A stretch of DNA of 64,000 bases, from assembly GCA_034114085.1 (NCBI GenBank), contig JAXEWB010000040.1:62001-126000 (forward strand), written 5' to 3'. Every line of letters starts with the position of its first letter. Positions within the stretch are counted from its first letter, which is position 1. This DNA comes from Spiro-02 sp034114085 (GTDB lineage Bacteria > Spirochaetota > Spirochaetia > Sphaerochaetales > Sphaerochaetaceae). Under the pieces are notes generated by a model. The model did no database searches. It was given only the letters and a program-made list of their open reading frames with translations, and was not told where the DNA came from. Positions 8,636-17,052 of the stretch are shown piece after piece. Both the position numbers and the translations under genes were made by a program.

Positions 8636-9787
8636 CTATACGTTGCTTATGACATAAAAATAGATATTGGTTCGGTAGACGCCGCCGGCGAGGTCCTGCA
8701 CTTTATCGGAAGGGACTTTGATGGAGACTTCTCCATTAAAAGAATATGAATTGGTATAAACGGAAGTTCCGCCGAACAAAGAAGATACCGTAGAGGCGTT
8801 TTGTATATCCCACGTAGCTGGTTGAGCAAGCCGATACGGATAAGACGAATCGGGCGGGTTCTCGGTCGAAATGGAAGAACCTCCCGTTTTTGCGAACTGC
8901 ACATCATATGCAACGGAATTGTACTGGTTCTGCGTCTGATTCTGAGAACCGTCACGGACGAAAATGTACGGAGGATCGTTGATATACTCTTGCCACACAC
9001 CGGAGGGGGAAACGCCAACCCTGAAAGAGTTCGCATTATACGTAGTATTGCTCCCGCCCATTGTATGAGTCTCGAAGTGGACATCCACAATCTTTTGGTA
9101 GTTGCCGGCATATTCACGAATATTGAACGTGTTTGCCGCAGCCGTGGGTGTTACAATCAGGCTCGCACCCGTGAAATACTCTTCAGAAGTGGCGTACTGT
9201 CCGCGAATCAGCAGGATATAGCTCGACGTACCTATCGAGACAAGCATCTGCGCTTCATATATGCCCGCCTCCAAATCCGCGGGAGGCGGCCCTAGTTCCA
9301 TCGCAAAATCAATATAATAGTATTCACTGACATTGCCGCCAGTCCGATATGATGCCTTGGGCAATACCATGGCCAACGAATTACCATTCCCACTGTTGGC
9401 GGCACTATTGGTATGGTCATGTGTAAAGGTATTCCCAAACCAATCCCGGGAAGTCCGCGTACGGAACGCCCTTACGAAAAAAGCCCGTTTCATGGTAGGA
9501 TTGGAAATGTGGGAGAAATAGAACCCATCGCTATTCAGCGCATCTTGAATCGTAACGGAAACATCACTTCCCAGGGAAGACCCTACCTGACCGATGTTCC
9601 AAGAACTGAAATTGGCGTTGTCATAGCTTGGTACAGACACAGTCTGGCCAAGATCAAAATACCCGCTCGCAACATTCTCGGAAGGTACGTACCAGACCCC
9701 CGACTCAGTATCTCCTCCCGCGAACAGGAACGTGGAGCCAAGGAACAACATCATGATCATCGACACTGTATAGACAGCAGATTTCAT
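8636..9787 (-). CDS. Exported beta-rich protein, cassette A gene 4 (large subunit)
   Basis: 383 aa with signal peptide MKSAVYTVSMIMMLFLGSTF (cleavage near LFAG). Start supported by TAGGAGGAGCT. It is the paralog of the gene at 5173-6366, with shared blocks spread over the whole length: NPTMKRAFFV, LPKASYR, LIVTPTAAANTFNI, IVDVHFETH and the terminal GGVYRTNIYFYVI. It is about twice the size of the other three cassette products and probably has two or three beta domains, since a strand like AGIYEAQMLVSIG occurs mid-protein as well as at the end. No known family is recognised. It ends cassette A, 8 nt after gene 3. Confidence 0.85.
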   Translation of the reverse strand: MKSAVYTVSMIMMLFLGSTFLFAGGDTESGVWYVPSENVASGYFDLGQTVSVPSYDNANFSSWNIGQVGSSLGSDVSVTIQDALNSDGFYFSHISNPTMKRAFFVRAFRTRTSRDWFGNTFTHDHTNSAANSGNGNSLAMVLPKASYRTGGNVSEYYYIDFAMELGPPPADLEAGIYEAQMLVSIGTSSYILLIRGQYATSEEYFTGASLIVTPTAAANTFNIREYAGNYQKIVDVHFETHTMGGSNTTYNANSFRVGVSPSGVWQEYINDPPYIFVRDGSQNQTQNQYNSVAYDVQFAKTGGSSISTENPPDSSYPYRLAQPATWDIQNASTVSSLFGGTSVYTNSYSFNGEVSIKVPSDKVQDLAGGVYRTNIYFYVISNV

Positions 9788-9795
9788 AGCTCCTC

Positions 9796-10380
9796 CTAGT
9801 CCGCGACCATGTTGAACGTGATATCAGAGATATACTGTCCAGCGGGCAGCGCTTCCACCTGGGCGTCCAATTGTCCGGAAATATCCGGCGAAAGACTCAC
9901 ATATATGCTTCTTGAGGCAACGGCGTAGGGAGGGCCGGACGCAAAGTCCGTCTCCGTAATGACGCCGCCGTCCATTGAACGTACTGAAATGAATTCCGAG
10001 TTGCCGGCACCGTAGAAGATATCCAGACGATAGTCGATTGAATTCGTTCCCGCGGTAGAACCAGTAAGAGGGTCCACCCATCGGAGGCGGTCATGGGAGA
10101 CGGATACGGTGAAGCTTTCAGCGTTGCTGGTCATGTCGATCGTGCCGATTCTCAATCCCCTGACAACAGAAAAACTTGTATTTTCCGCTACAGCGGGGCT
10201 GGATAAATCGAAAGGAAGAACGCTTTCGTCAATCGTCACCAAAAGACTATTGTAGTCTTCGACAAACCCGACCACCTCCTGCGCCCAACCAAGGGTCGCG
10301 GAAGTGACGGCAAACAGGTTGGCGCAGTAGAAAGCGGAAAGCAGCAAGGAATACAGGATAATCTTCATCAACCTTTTCAT
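9796..10380 (-). CDS. Exported beta-rich protein, cassette A gene 3
   Basis: 194 aa. Signal peptide MKRLMKIILYSLLLSAFYCA ending NLFA. Start supported by AGGAGGAGG at normal spacing. The mature part has no enzyme motif and ends AGQYISDITFNMVAD, the same terminal-strand style as all eight proteins of the cluster. It is the counterpart of the gene at 6379-6981 by position, size and matching blocks (LPFDL, GLRIGTIDMTSNAESFTVSV, IDYRLDIFY). It lies 11 nt after gene 2 and 8 nt before gene 4 and is surely co-transcribed with them. Function unknown. Confidence 0.83.
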   Translation of the reverse strand: MKRLMKIILYSLLLSAFYCANLFAVTSATLGWAQEVVGFVEDYNSLLVTIDESVLPFDLSSPAVAENTSFSVVRGLRIGTIDMTSNAESFTVSVSHDRLRWVDPLTGSTAGTNSIDYRLDIFYGAGNSEFISVRSMDGGVITETDFASGPPYAVASRSIYVSLSPDISGQLDAQVEALPAGQYISDITFNMVAD

Positions 10381-10391
10381 CTCGCCTCCTC

Positions 10392-11087
10392 CTACGTCGT
10401 CGTACAGGATACCGTAACGTCTATACGGTACAGACCGGGAGTGAACGCCATATCGTCAGTGATATTCAATGTGATGTACGCGTTGCCGTATCTGGACCAC
10501 TGGTCAATTACACTGAGTGCGCCGGAATAAGCCGGAGTTATCGCGCATTCCATCTGATACAGAACTGACAACGACTGAGAGCCCTCCCCGTTTCGCAAGA
10601 ACTCCCGTTGAGCGGGAGAAATCGTCGGGCCGGACGCCCCCTCTGCATAGTTGAAACTATAAGTCACGCCATTCAAAGAATGCGTAATACCGGAGGCGGG
10701 AAGAATGGAGTTCGCCACCCGCGTCCGTTCATGCGCTATGCGAATCGTGTACGGAATCGACTCAAATACAGAATAGTAGACTTTCTGGAGTGGTGAAAAA
10801 GTGAAGGAAAGCGTAACCGGCGCGATGGAGTTGCCGCTGAATACCCAGGAAAACGCCAGTTTTTCAGATCCAATCGCCGTCACTCCTACAACGATATCCC
10901 CGTTTGACACAATTTCGTTGTCAGAAGAATCGAGGATACGGATCGTTGAATCGGAAGGGGTGTCATCGCCAAACGACGTCCCGTATTTATAGGCGGAAAT
11001 CCGTTTTGTAATATTCGCGACTTCGGTCGACGAAACGCCGGTCAGGCAATATAGGAGACAACAGAGAAGGACCAACAGTCTTTTCAT
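10392..11087 (-). CDS. Exported beta-rich protein, cassette A gene 2
   Basis: 231 aa. Signal peptide MKRLLVLLCCLLYCLTGVSS. Start supported by GAGGGGGCG. Two nucleotides separate it from the gene 1 stop. It is paralogous to the gene at 6996-7700 (ISAYK near the mature N-terminus, FSWVFSGNSIAPVTLSFTFS in the core, terminal LYRIDVTVSC). A penultimate strand, GNAYITLNITDD, resembles those of immunoglobulin-like beta sandwiches. No adhesin, protease or sugar-binding motif is visible. It is probably secreted and assembled with the products of genes 1, 3 and 4. Confidence 0.84.
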   Translation of the reverse strand: MKRLLVLLCCLLYCLTGVSSTEVANITKRISAYKYGTSFGDDTPSDSTIRILDSSDNEIVSNGDIVVGVTAIGSEKLAFSWVFSGNSIAPVTLSFTFSPLQKVYYSVFESIPYTIRIAHERTRVANSILPASGITHSLNGVTYSFNYAEGASGPTISPAQREFLRNGEGSQSLSVLYQMECAITPAYSGALSVIDQWSRYGNAYITLNITDDMAFTPGLYRIDVTVSCTTT

Positions 11088-11089
11088 GT

Positions 11090-11644
11090 CTACGCCCCCT
11101 CGACTTCGACACGAATCGTCGCACGATACGTGCCCGCCACCAACAGCGACGCAGTTTCGCAGTCGGGAAGTATCTTGAATGTACAGACATCTATCTCAAT
11201 CCAGTTCGTGTCCGAACGTGACGGGATATCAACGGAAATAGAATGTCCGAAACCCTCCGTAACGATTTCCTGACTGTTTACCTCCAAAATCATGCCATAT
11301 CCGAAAGACTGCGAGGCCGCTTCTCCGTCAAGGACGAACGGTGTCCATGTAAAGTCGAAGGTTTGAGTTGTGTTTTCCCTATTGGTCGACATGCGGCAGA
11401 TTGCGACCGTAGTACTTTCCGCCACAAGGTCAATCGCTGCGGTTTCAATTGTTTGCCCGCTGGATGGAGAAATCATGTCTACTTTCAAAGACAAGGGTTC
11501 TCCCGATGTGACATTGAAGGTCAATCCAAAATTACCCAATACGCCAGACGTCGGCAAGAGGACGCCAGGAACAAGTATGAATGACAAAAACATGAACAGG
11601 AAAAAGAGGCTAAGAAATTTTCCGCTGAATCCACGGCTCCGCAT
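11090..11644 (-). CDS. Exported beta-rich protein, cassette A gene 1
   Basis: 184 aa from the ATG at 11644. I prefer this start because AAGGG lies 8 nt upstream and a strong signal sequence follows (KFLSLFFLFMFLSFILVPGV); the frame stays open to 11722 with in-frame ATGs at 11674 and 11662. The mature part is Ser/Thr/Val rich and ends AGTYRATIRVEVEGA, a G-x-Y-x-x-x-[IV] terminal strand. It is the counterpart of the gene at 7697-8266. It is first in cassette A, about 105 nt downstream of the predicted transcription start. Function unknown. Confidence 0.8.
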   Translation of the reverse strand: MRSRGFSGKFLSLFFLFMFLSFILVPGVLLPTSGVLGNFGLTFNVTSGEPLSLKVDMISPSSGQTIETAAIDLVAESTTVAICRMSTNRENTTQTFDFTWTPFVLDGEAASQSFGYGMILEVNSQEIVTEGFGHSISVDIPSRSDTNWIEIDVCTFKILPDCETASLLVAGTYRATIRVEVEGA

Positions 11645-11755
11645 CGCAATCACCCTTCCCATAGAATTTGTCATTTCCCCGACTTTCAAACGCCGTACCC
11701 ATGCCTTCAGGACACCCGGCAATTCATTCCCATTTTATTGTTCTTTCGATAAAAA

Positions 11756-11784
11756 ATTATGTACTACTAGCAAACATATGTCAA
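11756..11784 (-). promoter_or_regulatory. Predicted promoter of exported cassette A
   Basis: On the minus strand: TTGACA, 17-nt spacer, CATAAT. This is nearly perfect for a housekeeping sigma factor and suggests strong expression. The expected start is near 11749. Confidence 0.72.
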
Positions 11785-12183
11785 CAGATAGATTTACAGC
11801 AAAGGTATATTTTACCTTCTATCACAAGAATAAATATTAATTTTTTGATTGCCAATAAATTATTTTCCCAAGCTTATGACATAACATTATTCCACACAAT
11901 ATATCGGCAATCAACATACTTTTTCAAAACAATGTTTGGCCTCAATCCGGCGCTACGATGCATCTCCTCTGATATATGAGTCGCACATTTGGCATATTAC
12001 AGCTACTTATCAAGGCGTAACGTCATACGTCTACCCATGCACCATGGACATAAGTTAATATTTCGCCAATTCATCCCTGCATGACAGCCAATCGGCAGAC
12101 TATGGCGGAAAATGTACAAAATCAAATTTGGATGATGATATCGGACATACGATATCCGACCGCTGAAAAACGGCCGGACGGCA
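11785..12183. other. AT-rich intergenic region upstream of cassette A
   Basis: About 400 nt without a convincing gene; the first 180 nt are notably AT-rich, like the spacer between the cassettes. No terminator with a T run could be assigned to the serine dehydratase gene that ends at 12184. Confidence 0.5.
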
Positions 12184-13389
12184 TTACATCTGCACTTTTG
12201 CCAACCCGCCACGGGAAGTCTCCCGATATAGGGACGGCAAGGCATGGCCCGTCTCCATCATCACTTCTACAACGGAGTCGAACGGAACCTTGTGGCGACC
12301 ATCGGAGAACAGGGCATAGACGCAATGGTCTATGGAACGCATCGCGGCCATGGCGTTCCGCTCTATGCAGGGAATCTGCACCAAGCCCATCATCGGATCA
12401 CAGGTAAGCCCCAAATGATGTTCCAATCCCATTTCCGCGGCATATTCAACCTGATAGATGGAACCGCCCATCAACTGGGCCGCGGCACCGCTGGCCATGG
12501 CGCAGGCTACACCGACTTCCCCCTGGCAACCGACCTCCGCGCCACTGATGGACCCATTCGTCTTGACGATGTTTCCGATGATACCCGCAGTCAGCAACGC
12601 CCTGAATATCTTAGCCTTGGGAAATTTATGCCGGGTATACAGATAGTACAGTACCGCAGGCAGCACCCCGCAACTCCCGCAGGTCGGCGCAGTGACGATT
12701 TTTCCGCCGCCGGCGTTCTCCTCGGCCACGGCCAGGGCATAGCTCAGCACTATCGCGGTATTGTCCAGCGCACCGGAAGTATCTTTCGCCTTTTCATAGC
12801 ATTGCGACGCCTTGCGGGCCAGCTTCAGTCCGCCGGGAAGCACGCCTTCATGGCTCAGCCCATTATCGATAGCCGCACACATTACTTCCCACACCTCCTC
12901 CATATAGAGAAGGATACCCTGCCCCTCGCATTGCAGAGCAAGCTCCCATATCTGCAAACCTTCGCGTTCACAGTAGGAAAGAACCTGCTTCATGGTGCTG
13001 AATTCGGCGGGATACATCTGAGGAGGCTCATGCTGAGTATCGCCTTCAACGACCACACGCCCGCCGCCGACACTATAGTACGTTTGTTCCGCCAGTAAGG
13101 TTTCACCAGCGAACGCGCGGATAGTCACCGCGTTCGGATGGAAGGGTTTCTCTATCTCTGGATACCATACTATGTTCACCGGCTTCTTCGCGGCTTCATA
13201 CACTTCCCGAATTGCACGGTCGGTCAAGTGCCCCTTGCCCGTTGCGGCAAGACTGCCATACAAATCCGCCTCGAACTTTTCAGCATCGGGATGCTCCGAC
13301 AAGAAAAGGGTCGCCGCATAACGTGGTCCCATAGTGTGACTACTAGATGGACCATATCCAATCCGGTATAGTTCCCTCAGTGATTCCAT
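12184..13389 (-). CDS. sdaA: L-serine dehydratase (single-chain, iron-sulfur type)
   Basis: Deaminates L-serine to pyruvate and ammonia in the cytoplasm. 401 aa. The N-terminal serine-dehydratase beta domain begins SLRELYRIGYGPSSSHTMGP (residues 2-140) with the SSSHTMGP substrate loop. The alpha domain follows from about residue 150, with the APTCGSCGVLPA stretch and later GLTCDPMMGLVQIPC and ERNA, which supply the cluster-binding cysteines typical of oxygen-sensitive 4Fe-4S serine dehydratases. Length suits the fused one-chain form rather than separate SdaAA/SdaAB. It stands alone with its own promoter 6 nt from the ATG and no clear ribosome site. It fits an anaerobe fermenting amino acids. 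Confidence 0.95.
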   Translation of the reverse strand: MESLRELYRIGYGPSSSHTMGPRYAATLFLSEHPDAEKFEADLYGSLAATGKGHLTDRAIREVYEAAKKPVNIVWYPEIEKPFHPNAVTIRAFAGETLLAEQTYYSVGGGRVVVEGDTQHEPPQMYPAEFSTMKQVLSYCEREGLQIWELALQCEGQGILLYMEEVWEVMCAAIDNGLSHEGVLPGGLKLARKASQCYEKAKDTSGALDNTAIVLSYALAVAEENAGGGKIVTAPTCGSCGVLPAVLYYLYTRHKFPKAKIFRALLTAGIIGNIVKTNGSISGAEVGCQGEVGVACAMASGAAAQLMGGSIYQVEYAAEMGLEHHLGLTCDPMMGLVQIPCIERNAMAAMRSIDHCVYALFSDGRHKVPFDSVVEVMMETGHALPSLYRETSRGGLAKVQM

Positions 13390-13395
13390 GCCCCC

Positions 13396-13424
13396 ACTCT
13401 ATCTTGTTTCACAAGTAAAGTGAA
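13396..13424 (-). promoter_or_regulatory. Predicted sdaA promoter, leaderless type
   Basis: Minus strand: TTCACT, 17-nt spacer, TAGAGT, then 6 nt to the ATG at 13389. The predicted transcript would begin at the start codon. A GGGGG run abuts the ATG, too close for normal Shine-Dalgarno pairing. Confidence 0.5.
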
Positions 13425-13460
13425 GCCATTTCATCACTCTGAAACAGGCAAACAGCACTT

Positions 13461-14231
13461 TCATAACAAAAAGGAAGGGGGTTCCCGTACATACTGGAAT
13501 ATCCTTCCAGAATTTCCATCCACTAGCAGCCGAAGCTCAAGACTCAACTCACGATTCAGGAACCGATGAAGTCCTTCGGGCAAGGACAATTCAACCGCGA
13601 CCGTTTCAGAATCAAGCCAAAAAGATTCAGTTTTCAAATCCGCGGAAACCCATAGGCCGGACGGCAAGTTTGTAAGCGCAGCTTTCAAAGGGGGAATACG
13701 CCTGATCGATTGTCGCGAAAGCACGCCGTTGAGTATGTCCTTCCCCAACCGATTGACATCGACAGTGCGGAAATCATCACCCAAGATATCGTCCAACAGG
13801 GAAAGCAACATGGGATAGTTGAGACAGTTGATCGGTCCCGCGGCGGTCTTGGACAACGTTTGCAACAATTTCGCGATACAGCCTTCGCGTTGAGTCAGGG
13901 TCATTCGGCTTTCTGCATACAACGGATGAAACACACCGCCGAAGGGCTCAAGCTCCCCCAGCGGATAGGCACAAAAAACGACATCCATACCTCTAGGAAC
14001 GGGTATGCTGACCGAACGTGTACCGGCATCCAAGTGCAATCGTTGAAAACCGCCTTTACCGTCGGTCCATACCAAGGTGTACCACATGGGTCTATGGCAA
14101 GTGGATTCCCAAGGGTGTTGGCCTTCCAAAGAGACTTCTATCGTCCGGTAAGCGTCAGAACAAGAAAGGACACAGGCAACGCTGACAAACACTAGGAGAC
14201 CCATTACAAAAAAAGACAGAATTTGCTTCAT
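13461..14231 (-). CDS. Hypothetical lipoprotein
   Basis: 256 aa. Signal peptide MKQILSFFVMGLLVFVSVAC followed by VLSCSD, where the second cysteine sits in a lipobox-like VLSC; the product is likely lipid-anchored. The mature part starts with a beta-rich segment (YRTIEVSLEGQHPWES, then WYTLVWTDGKGG), followed by a helical region and a final WVSADLKTESFWLDSETVAVE stretch. I do not recognise the family. It is monocistronic between sdaA and DUF4416. No Shine-Dalgarno is seen; a promoter -10 lies 8 nt upstream of the ATG. Confidence 0.75.
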   Translation of the reverse strand: MKQILSFFVMGLLVFVSVACVLSCSDAYRTIEVSLEGQHPWESTCHRPMWYTLVWTDGKGGFQRLHLDAGTRSVSIPVPRGMDVVFCAYPLGELEPFGGVFHPLYAESRMTLTQREGCIAKLLQTLSKTAAGPINCLNYPMLLSLLDDILGDDFRTVDVNRLGKDILNGVLSRQSIRRIPPLKAALTNLPSGLWVSADLKTESFWLDSETVAVELSLPEGLHRFLNRELSLELRLLVDGNSGRIFQYVREPPSFLL

Positions 14232-14239
14232 GTCGCTTA

Positions 14240-14268
14240 TATATGAAAAAATCCCGCCAGTGATTCAA
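14240..14268 (-). promoter_or_regulatory. Predicted promoter of the lipoprotein gene, short or no leader
   Basis: Minus strand: TTGAAT, 17-nt spacer, CATATA, then 8 nt to the ATG at 14231. No ribosome site fits in the interval. Confidence 0.45.
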
Positions 14269-14357
14269 AAATGTTGATTCAATCATATCGAAAACCGTTG
14301 ATTTATCAAAAACCATGCTTATTGGATTGAAAGAATGATGTGTGTTTCATGTGAGAG

Positions 14358-14400
14358 ATATCAGCGGAACCTGAACGATATGGGCGATACGGCAATGACA
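14358..14400 (+). repeat. Dispersed degenerate repeat, copy 2
   Basis: ATATCAG, 11 nt, CGATATGGGCGAT, then ACGGCAATGA. It shares order, strand and core 13-mer with the element at 1320-1366. Confidence 0.45.
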
Positions 14401-14496
14401 AATACGCCCATGCGAAAACGGAAAAACAGGCTGGGCACATGAAGGACGGCTCGGCGTAGTCGGCAGCAATCAGCATAGTCCGGAAATGAGAAAGGT

Positions 14497-15033
14497 TCAC
14501 GTCTTCGAGGAAAGCCGCCTTTGCTGGAGATAGTCCTGACGGAATCGTTTGAACAATGCGCGGAACTCATCGCTCCGATAGTCGGCATAGGTCCAGGGAA
14601 GTGCGTTGAATCGCCCTGAAGCATACATCAACGTTACTTCCGCATACATCCCGTCGGACAGCGGCACCCGATGCGAACGATCCTTCGTTGTGGCGAGAAT
14701 AAAGTTGTCCGCACTGAGAATCCCCGGATCCAGGTTGATTTTACGCAGGCCGTCTTCGGAAAACTGGACTTCGATATCGTTTGTGATGTGCTTCATCCGC
14801 GCAAGTTGGGATGGATCGACCAAGTTTTCAAAAACGATGAAAAAACGCATGGGGCGTTCACCCATTTCCTGATCATAGTAATCAGTAAAAGAGAACAAAA
14901 CCGGCGTTGTTACTTCTTTTATAGGTCCAAATTCACATTTCAGGACATCAAACAACTCTTCCGCCCGTTCAGGTCGGGTAGACAAAACCCCCATTACCAG
15001 ACGTGCCGGAGTGAACTCGTGGACGGCGCCCAT
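14497..15033 (-). CDS. DUF4416 family protein
   Basis: 178 aa from the ATG at 15033, which directly follows the stop of the DAHP synthase fusion (TGATATG), so the genes are translationally coupled. The family pattern is clear: VMGVLST at the start, FGPIKEVTTPVLFSFTDYYD then QEMG, the helix with LARMKHITNDIE, KINLDPGILSADNFILATTK, DRSHRVPLSDGMYAEVTLMY, and PWTYADYRS near the end. Family members occur in spirochaetes and other deep-branching bacteria and have no established biochemical function. Coupling to an aromatic amino acid enzyme may be incidental. The longer frame to 15141 lies inside the upstream gene. Confidence 0.9.
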   Translation of the reverse strand: MGAVHEFTPARLVMGVLSTRPERAEELFDVLKCEFGPIKEVTTPVLFSFTDYYDQEMGERPMRFFIVFENLVDPSQLARMKHITNDIEVQFSEDGLRKINLDPGILSADNFILATTKDRSHRVPLSDGMYAEVTLMYASGRFNALPWTYADYRSDEFRALFKRFRQDYLQQRRLSSKT

Positions 15034-15034
15034 A

Positions 15035-16951
15035 TCAATGCGCCGCAGTAAAGGCGCCAAGCACCCGGATGGAGGCGCAGGTGGCGCGCAATTGTTCCAA
15101 CGCCTGCTCAAACGCGTTGGACTTCCCCAGTTCAGTCTCAACGAAGAACGAATATTCCCAGGGCTTTCCCGGAATTGGTCTCGACTCCAGTTTCTTCATG
15201 TTCAATCCATACTTCGACAGAATTTCCAACACAGCGAACAGCGCACCGGGCTGATCCCCGACTGAGAATACCAGTGAAGCACGGTCCACGGGTGCGGCGC
15301 TTCTGAATGTGGAGGCTCTCTCTTCCCTACAAATCACATAGAACCGGGTATAGTTGCGGGGGTTGGTCTCAATACCTTCCCGCAGAATCTCCATCTGGTA
15401 GCATTTCGCCGCAGGAGCGCCGGCGATGGCGGCAAGCGTCGGATCGTTCTGTTCCTTGATAAACGCAACCGCACCGGCGGTATCGAAAAACGGTACAGCC
15501 TCCGCCCATGGCATCTGTTTTTCCAAAAACTCCGCGCACTGAGCCAACCCCTGTGGATGGGAATAGACCTTCTTGATCTGTTCGAACGCGGTACCGGGCA
15601 ACACAATCAGATTATGAATGATTCTGACCTGTTGCTCCCCTACCACGGTGATTCCAGGGTGGCTGTTAAGCAAATCAAGAGTATCGTTGATGGTCCCGCC
15701 CAACGTATTCTCGACAGGAACAACTCCATAATCAGCGGTTCCATCCATCACTGAATCAAATACATTTGAGAATTTCTTGCGGGGCAATACCCGTGATGTC
15801 TCGTCGAACACCCGTCTGACGGCCAGTTCGCTGAAAGCTCCATATTCGCCCTGGAACGCGATGGTCAACGTCTGGCGCTCAGTCTCCCGCACCTTTGGCT
15901 CAGCGACTCCCAACGACGCGGGGATGATGCGTGGAATCCGTTCAAGGGATTTGCCGACCACGGGCCCCAATGCCTGGATATCACGCATCAACTTCTCAAA
16001 TTGATCGGGATAGAGGGACTGCGGGCCGTCGCTGAGCGCCTTTTCAGGATGGTCATGTACTTCAACGATCAAGCCCGACGCACCGGAAGCGATAATCGCC
16101 AGGGACATGGGAGCTACCATGTCGCGCAGACCGGTGGCATGGCTGGGATCGCCGATGACAGGCAAATGAGTCAATTTCTGCACCACAGGAATCGCACTAC
16201 AGTCAAGCGTATTGCGGGTGGCCTTTTCAAAGGTACGAATGCCGCGTTCACAGAGTACGACCTGATCCGTACCGTTGGCCATGAGGTATTCCGCCGCCAT
16301 CAGCCATTCTTCAATCGTCGCGGAGAGTCCCCGTTTGAGCAGGACCGGCATCCCTGTATGTCCAACGGCTTTCAGCAGTTCAAAGTTCTGCATATTGCGC
16401 GCACCGACCTGATACATGTCGATGTAGTCCTTCATCATTTCGACGTCGGCGGTACTGACAACCTCGGTAGTAACGGGCATGCCGTACTTTTCACCTGCTT
16501 CCTTCAGATACTTCAGCCCTTCTTCACCAAGCCCCTGGAAGGAATAGGGGGAAGTCCGCGGCTTGAAGGCTCCGCCCCGGAGGATGACGGCCCCCGCCTC
16601 ACGAACCTTGCCGGCGATGGATAGAATTTGCTCCCTGGACTCAACGGCGCACGGACCGGCCATGACCGCGATACGGTTCCCGCCAATCTTTACGCTGCCG
16701 ACCTGGACGATTGTATCTTCCTTTTTCAACTCCCGCGAAGCCAGCTTGTATGGCTTGCTGATGGGAATGACGCTGGCAACGCCCTCCAGCAGCTCTACTT
16801 CACGTATGTCAATACGCTGGGCGCCGACGGCTCCGATTACGGTATCTTCTTTTCCGACGATCTCCTTGACCTTGAACCCCCGTTCCTTGAGAAAACTCCG
16901 TATACGGTCCTTTTGGATATCCGTCGTCTGTTGCTTCAATACGATAATCAT
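15035..16951 (-). CDS. Fusion: DAHP synthase (type I beta) and prephenate dehydratase with ACT domain
   Basis: 638 aa from the ATG at 16951, set by GGAGG 5 nt upstream. Residues 1-80 form the ferredoxin-like regulatory domain found in AroF-type DAHP synthases (MIIVLKQQTTDIQKDRIRSF). Residues 85-340 are the DAHP synthase barrel with VMAGPCAVES, ILRGGAFKPRTSPYSFQG, GARNMQNF, LLKRG and DPSHATG. From about residue 365 comes prephenate dehydratase (FQGEYGAFSELA, VVPVENTLGGTI, NYTRFYVI). From about residue 545 there is an ACT domain with the phenylalanine-binding ESRP motif. One chain thus holds the first shikimate step and the phenylalanine-specific dehydratase. Chorismate mutase is not included. 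Feedback by phenylalanine is expected. Confidence 0.96.
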   Translation of the reverse strand: MIIVLKQQTTDIQKDRIRSFLKERGFKVKEIVGKEDTVIGAVGAQRIDIREVELLEGVASVIPISKPYKLASRELKKEDTIVQVGSVKIGGNRIAVMAGPCAVESREQILSIAGKVREAGAVILRGGAFKPRTSPYSFQGLGEEGLKYLKEAGEKYGMPVTTEVVSTADVEMMKDYIDMYQVGARNMQNFELLKAVGHTGMPVLLKRGLSATIEEWLMAAEYLMANGTDQVVLCERGIRTFEKATRNTLDCSAIPVVQKLTHLPVIGDPSHATGLRDMVAPMSLAIIASGASGLIVEVHDHPEKALSDGPQSLYPDQFEKLMRDIQALGPVVGKSLERIPRIIPASLGVAEPKVRETERQTLTIAFQGEYGAFSELAVRRVFDETSRVLPRKKFSNVFDSVMDGTADYGVVPVENTLGGTINDTLDLLNSHPGITVVGEQQVRIIHNLIVLPGTAFEQIKKVYSHPQGLAQCAEFLEKQMPWAEAVPFFDTAGAVAFIKEQNDPTLAAIAGAPAAKCYQMEILREGIETNPRNYTRFYVICREERASTFRSAAPVDRASLVFSVGDQPGALFAVLEILSKYGLNMKKLESRPIPGKPWEYSFFVETELGKSNAFEQALEQLRATCASIRVLGAFTAAH

Positions 16952-17023
16952 TGTCGCCTCCGTTCGTCCAACCATAGTTTTCGCTGTGGTTCTGTTCCAC
17001 AGGCTATCAAACATGGTGGATTT

Positions 17024-17052
17024 ACGCTAGAACTTTTCCCTAGAAACGTCAA
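17024..17052 (-). promoter_or_regulatory. Predicted promoter of the DAHP synthase fusion
   Basis: Minus strand: TTGACG, 17-nt spacer, TAGCGT. It gives a leader of about 65 nt ending in a normal GGAGG ribosome site. No phenylalanine-rich leader peptide or T-box was recognised. Confidence 0.4.
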
